A DNA stretch of 64,000 nucleotides from an uncultured Candidatus Saccharibacteria bacterium. Its GTDB lineage: Bacteria; Patescibacteriota; Saccharimonadia; Saccharimonadales; Saccharimonadaceae. Positions 61,456 through 64,000 of the stretch are shown piece after piece. Below the pieces are notes generated by a model that was not told the DNA's origin, did no database searches, and was given only the letters and a program-made list of their open reading frames with translations. The stretch's first letter is position 1, and each line of letters begins with the position of its first letter. The position numbers and the translations under genes are program-made. The stretch lies in the NCBI GenBank assembly GCA_937889535.1, contig CALBZW010000011.1, positions 62,001-126,000 on the forward strand, given 5' to 3'.

Positions 61456-61548
61456 TTACCGCCGCTTCTTCTTTGAAACGACGGTAACTTTGATTTTCAG
61501 TAGAGTGAATTCGAACGCAAAGCGCCAAATTCGGAACTTAATCATCAT
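61456..61548 (-). CDS. Possible 30-residue basic peptide
   Basis: A minus-strand ORF encodes MMIKFRIWRFAFEFTLLKIK... ending in KKKRR. GGAGG lies about 10 nt before the ATG and a TATGCTAAT-like box lies further upstream. It may be a real small amphipathic peptide, or chance. The rest of 61373-61832 holds only the lipoprotein promoter region. Confidence 0.25.
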   Translation of the reverse strand: MMIKFRIWRFAFEFTLLKIKVTVVSKKKRR

Positions 61549-61832
61549 AGGCCTCTTCCCTCCTTTCCCTATTTTTAACTTGCGATGCTTCTGCCAAAGT
61601 TGTGCCGCCCTGCAGCCAGATTAGCATAAAATTGAAAATTTTAGCAAGCATAAGTATGATAATAGTTTGCGATAAATCGCTTAAGATTGCTTAATATATG
61701 ATTTTGTAGTAGAATTAGGTAACTATTGATTGATGAAAAATCACGAACTTTAACAGGATAAAAGACAGTTTTATTAAGCTCGTGAGTTCTCATTGATCTA
61801 CAAAAAATAAAATAAAAAGGAGAAAAGAAAAC

Positions 61833-62897
61833 ATGAAGAAAAAAATTTTTGTAGCAATGATGATAGGGTGCATGATACTCGGAGGATGCGGAGGTAGTGG
61901 CGATAGCACTGCGACAACGGACGGCGATAACTATGAAGCAGAGTATGATGCCGAAGATGATGTGCTGGATGCAAGTGATGTGCTTGCTGGCGAGGATTAC
62001 GCGTCCGACGAGGGCGTTGAATCCGAGGAGGATGAAACGGAAGTAGGGACCGAGGCGGAGGGGATAATTGCGATGGTACGACATGCTGGGGCTATACAGA
62101 TTATTGGCATTGATTCCGACAGTGGTAAGCAGCAAATAGTTAATGAATTTTGCCCCGATAGCTCTCTTTTTGTATTACCAAAGGGTAAATGGATTTACAG
62201 CCGTAGTAGCAGTTGGATTTCCGACGACTTTGAAAAAATAGCTGCAACAAAAGCCATAGGGAGTGATGAGTGGCATGCTGGATGGATTGACAATGCCAAT
62301 AATTTTTTTGATGTAACAGAAGCAGTTGACGCAGTAAAGGAGGTGGACTTTGCTAATCCGCAGCCTGCACAACAGGAAGCAGTTGGGTTTAAAGATGACT
62401 TGTTCGTGTTTAGGGAAGGTGGGCAATATTATTATGTGCCTGTAGATAATCCTGTGGCTGATAATATCACAACGGAAGAAAGTGAATGGGAACGAACGCA
62501 GATTAACATGGTGAAAAAGACGGATACTTTTTATATTACCGATAAGGTTGATGAAAATCACTATATTGCGGATCGCTATGGCGATAAAGGCGCTATCTAT
62601 AGTACTATCGTCAATACAGATAATAATGAGTGTTCGCCTTATATTCCGGATTCAGAACGCTTAAATTGGAGTGGTGTACTTAGTCCAGACAATAATAGAG
62701 TAGCTTTTCTATCACTGCCAAAGAATAGTATTGAAGCTGGGGTGGAGCTATATATAACCTCGATTCATGAAGGAGATCCGATTAGCGTTCCCATTATTCC
62801 ATGCGAAAACTCATTATTGGATGCATCTAATTTAACCTATTTTGATTTGTTCTATTCTGAAGCACAATATGAACTTTATTTGCTGGACTGGAGGTAG
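61833..62897 (+). CDS. Predicted lipoprotein with acidic linker
   Basis: The 354-residue protein has a lipoprotein signal (KKKIFVAMMIGCMILGGCGG, with a lipobox ending in Cys near residue 19), then about 55 strongly acidic residues and a beta-rich domain. The beta strands carry WD- or TolB-like patterns (IYSRSSSWISDDFEKIA, NRVAFLSLPKNS). It would be tethered to the outer face of the membrane. AAAAAGGAG lies 10 nt before the ATG. The function is unknown. A/T content and the Shine-Dalgarno suggest acquisition from a Firmicute-like donor, which is only suggestive. Confidence 0.65.
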   Translation: MKKKIFVAMMIGCMILGGCGGSGDSTATTDGDNYEAEYDAEDDVLDASDVLAGEDYASDEGVESEEDETEVGTEAEGIIAMVRHAGAIQIIGIDSDSGKQQIVNEFCPDSSLFVLPKGKWIYSRSSSWISDDFEKIAATKAIGSDEWHAGWIDNANNFFDVTEAVDAVKEVDFANPQPAQQEAVGFKDDLFVFREGGQYYYVPVDNPVADNITTEESEWERTQINMVKKTDTFYITDKVDENHYIADRYGDKGAIYSTIVNTDNNECSPYIPDSERLNWSGVLSPDNNRVAFLSLPKNSIEAGVELYITSIHEGDPISVPIIPCENSLLDASNLTYFDLFYSEAQYELYLLDWR

Positions 62898-62939
62898 AAA
62901 AGTGCATCAAGAAGTATCATGTGAAAGGTGGTGATAAAT

Positions 62940-63713
62940 ATGTTGATCATAATATGTATTTTAGGAATAATTGCGTCGGCTGGAGGTATGCCTGAACCGG
63001 CAGCAGGTATCGTTGGGTGGGTTTCTAAAATCGGGCTGGGAGTTTCTATTGTGTTCTATGTACGCAATGCTATAAAATCTGAGCTAGCAACCATAGAAAA
63101 AAATAAGCCACCTGCAGGACGCGAACGAATTATGGACCCCCAACATAACGAGGATATCAATTCTCCGTGGCGCAGGAAAGAGCTTATAAAATGGAATGCG
63201 AAGCACCCAAATACTCTGTTTGAAGGTCCGATTAATGAGAATCCTACATTAAGGTCCTTGCGACTAAGTTTGCTAACGCCAGAGCAGCTCGCAATGATAC
63301 CATTTTGGAAAAGAATTTTGGTTCGTAACGCGCAGTGCCATCAGGGATATTTTGCCGGTTCATATCAATGTATAATTTGTGGTGCTAGCCGTTATCGAGA
63401 CCAAAAATGGTGCGACAAATGCGATGCGCGTTATGGGAATGATATAGCAAATGGTTGGCATCCGGACCCTAAGGATCATATTAAAGAGGGGTATGAGTGG
63501 GTGCTTTGGCGACTACAACAAATTGTCGCTCAGGACCGACAATTATGTATTATTTCTGAGGAAATAGCGAAGGCTGAGATGAAGGAACTCGTTGAAGTAG
63601 CACGCCAAGAAATTGCCGAGATGGAGAGACGAGAACTAGAAGAGAAAGTCGATATCCAACGGCGCAAGAGTCGGCAATCTGAGCTGAGTGATATTGTCAA
63701 ACGTCTTTCGTAG
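62940..63713 (+). CDS. Membrane protein with a zinc-ribbon
   Basis: The protein has one or two N-terminal membrane helices (residues 1-45) and a cytoplasmic part. Near residue 140 a CIICGASRYRDQKWCDKC cluster looks like a four-Cys zinc ribbon. The C-terminus is a charged coiled coil (IAKAEMKELVEVARQEIAEMERRELEEKV). GTG codons at 62928 and 62931 are in frame, but AAAGGTGG sits 8 nt before the ATG at 62940. It lies 42 bp after the lipoprotein gene and is probably in the same operon. The function is unknown. Confidence 0.6.
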   Translation: MLIIICILGIIASAGGMPEPAAGIVGWVSKIGLGVSIVFYVRNAIKSELATIEKNKPPAGRERIMDPQHNEDINSPWRRKELIKWNAKHPNTLFEGPINENPTLRSLRLSLLTPEQLAMIPFWKRILVRNAQCHQGYFAGSYQCIICGASRYRDQKWCDKCDARYGNDIANGWHPDPKDHIKEGYEWVLWRLQQIVAQDRQLCIISEEIAKAEMKELVEVARQEIAEMERRELEEKVDIQRRKSRQSELSDIVKRLS

Positions 63714-63749
63714 ACGAAGCCCCCTTCAGCTGTCTTTATCTTAAACTAT

Positions 63750-63821
63750 GAATAGAGTCGAAGTACAGCTGCTTCGCCTATTCAAAAACATGCTAAGCCC
63801 GGTTCTCTAGTGAGGACCGGG
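63750..63821. terminator. Two hairpins between the convergent zinc-ribbon gene and the right-edge gene
   Basis: GAATAG..CGAAG pairs with CTTCG..CTATTC (63750-63783). GCCCGGT.CTC-TAGT-GAG.ACCGGGC (63796-63821) is followed on the minus strand by a T tract and terminates the right-edge gene. Confidence 0.75.
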
Positions 63822-63827
63822 CAAAGT

Positions 63828-64000
63828 TTATGGGAGAATTATGCCACCGCCACCGTTATTATTTCCACCATTATTATGCTGACGCATCTGACGTTCAAAA
63901 TCACGGATCTGCGAACCAGTCATGTCGCCGCTATGCCCGTTGCGCGGGATAACAATGCCACTCCCATTTTCTTCAAAACCGCTTGGGATTGGCGCGCTAT
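63828..64000 (-). CDS. C-terminal end of a gene running off the right edge
   Basis: The minus-strand frame ending at TAA (63828-63830) is open to the window edge. The 57 visible residues include SGFEENGSGIVIPRNGHSGDM and a Gly/Asn-rich tail (HNNGGNNNGGGG). Nothing identifies the family. The tail may be a flexible linker or a cell-surface end. A strong terminator follows. Confidence 0.5.
   Translation of the reverse strand, partial: SAPIPSGFEENGSGIVIPRNGHSGDMTGSQIRDFERQMRQHNNGGNNNGGGGIILP

Noticed and set aside
1..64000. CRISPR array, DGR reverse transcriptase, rRNA genes or transposase-bearing insertion sequences
   Set aside because: No regularly spaced repeats, no RT catalytic motif in any long frame, no rRNA-like sequence and no intact transposase were seen.
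1..64000. Recoded TGA (glycine) as in Gracilibacteria/SR1
   Set aside because: TGA ends real genes here, for example murB and the helicase, and no gene has in-frame TGA.

Overview
The window most likely comes from a member of Candidatus Saccharibacteria (TM7) or a close Patescibacteria/CPR relative. The evidence is indirect. Type IV pilin-like genes sit beside a FtsB/DivIC-like gene. There is a surface protein with a C-terminal FISUMP (C-type-lectin-like) domain, a MurA carrying an N-terminal helix-turn-helix, a secreted GH25 muramidase operon, and an agmatine deiminase pathway. Many genes have a TATAAT-like -10 box only 6-8 nt before the start codon, so they are probably translated from leaderless mRNAs. 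TAA, TAG and TGA all act as stops, which fits the standard bacterial code and not the recoded Gracilibacteria/SR1 code.

Layout. 1-3.2 kb: an M1 aminopeptidase (cut by the window edge) and a PilB-type ATPase. 3.3-8.7 kb: a SNF2-like helicase overlapping an Eco57I-type adenine methyltransferase, a candidate two-gene restriction/defence system. 8.7-9.7 kb: a membrane-anchored exported protein. 9.75-18.06 kb: an integrated mobile element with two gene remnants, a helix-turn-helix protein, an NgoPII-like restriction-modification pair, small ORFs, three tandem 10-bp repeats, a leader with mutually exclusive hairpins, a primase/helicase, and a large serine recombinase whose last codons and stop lie inside tRNA-Arg(UCG). 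18.2-23.2 kb: a TetR-like regulator and a membrane protein / membrane-anchored Clp-like AAA+ / GH25 muramidase operon. 23.2-27.6 kb: TetR, MMPL transporter and secreted partner, with two operator palindromes around the promoter. 27.6-32.4 kb: ABC-F, tRNA-Arg(CCG), TfoX-N, a thioredoxin-like/rhodanese pair, NERD and GNAT proteins. 33.0-37.3 kb: tRNA-Lys, murB, folD, and a MATE transporter fused to a cytidylate-kinase-like domain. 37.5-39.3 kb: a three-gene operon of unknown function. 39.4-51.0 kb: lepA, tilS, galU, HTH-murA, the FISUMP surface protein with a structured RNA upstream, recA-recX, a PRC-barrel protein and gpmI. 51.1-54.7 kb: the agmatine deiminase operon. 54.7-60.8 kb: ruvB, rubrerythrin and the pilin cluster. 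61.3-64 kb: tRNA-Met, a lipoprotein, a zinc-ribbon membrane protein and the end of one more gene.

The most striking feature is a pair of homologous cassettes at about 32.46-32.95 kb and 60.83-61.29 kb. Each has its own promoter, a roughly 170-nt structured RNA, and then a segment resembling the template or variable repeat of a diversity-generating retroelement (DGR). That segment is rich in AAC/AAT codons and would encode the C-terminal lectin motif, but it has no credible translation start. Each cassette ends in a hairpin beside the 3' end of an oppositely oriented tRNA gene. No reverse transcriptase or matching target gene is in the window. These look like stand-alone, RNA-encoded template cassettes, or relics of them.
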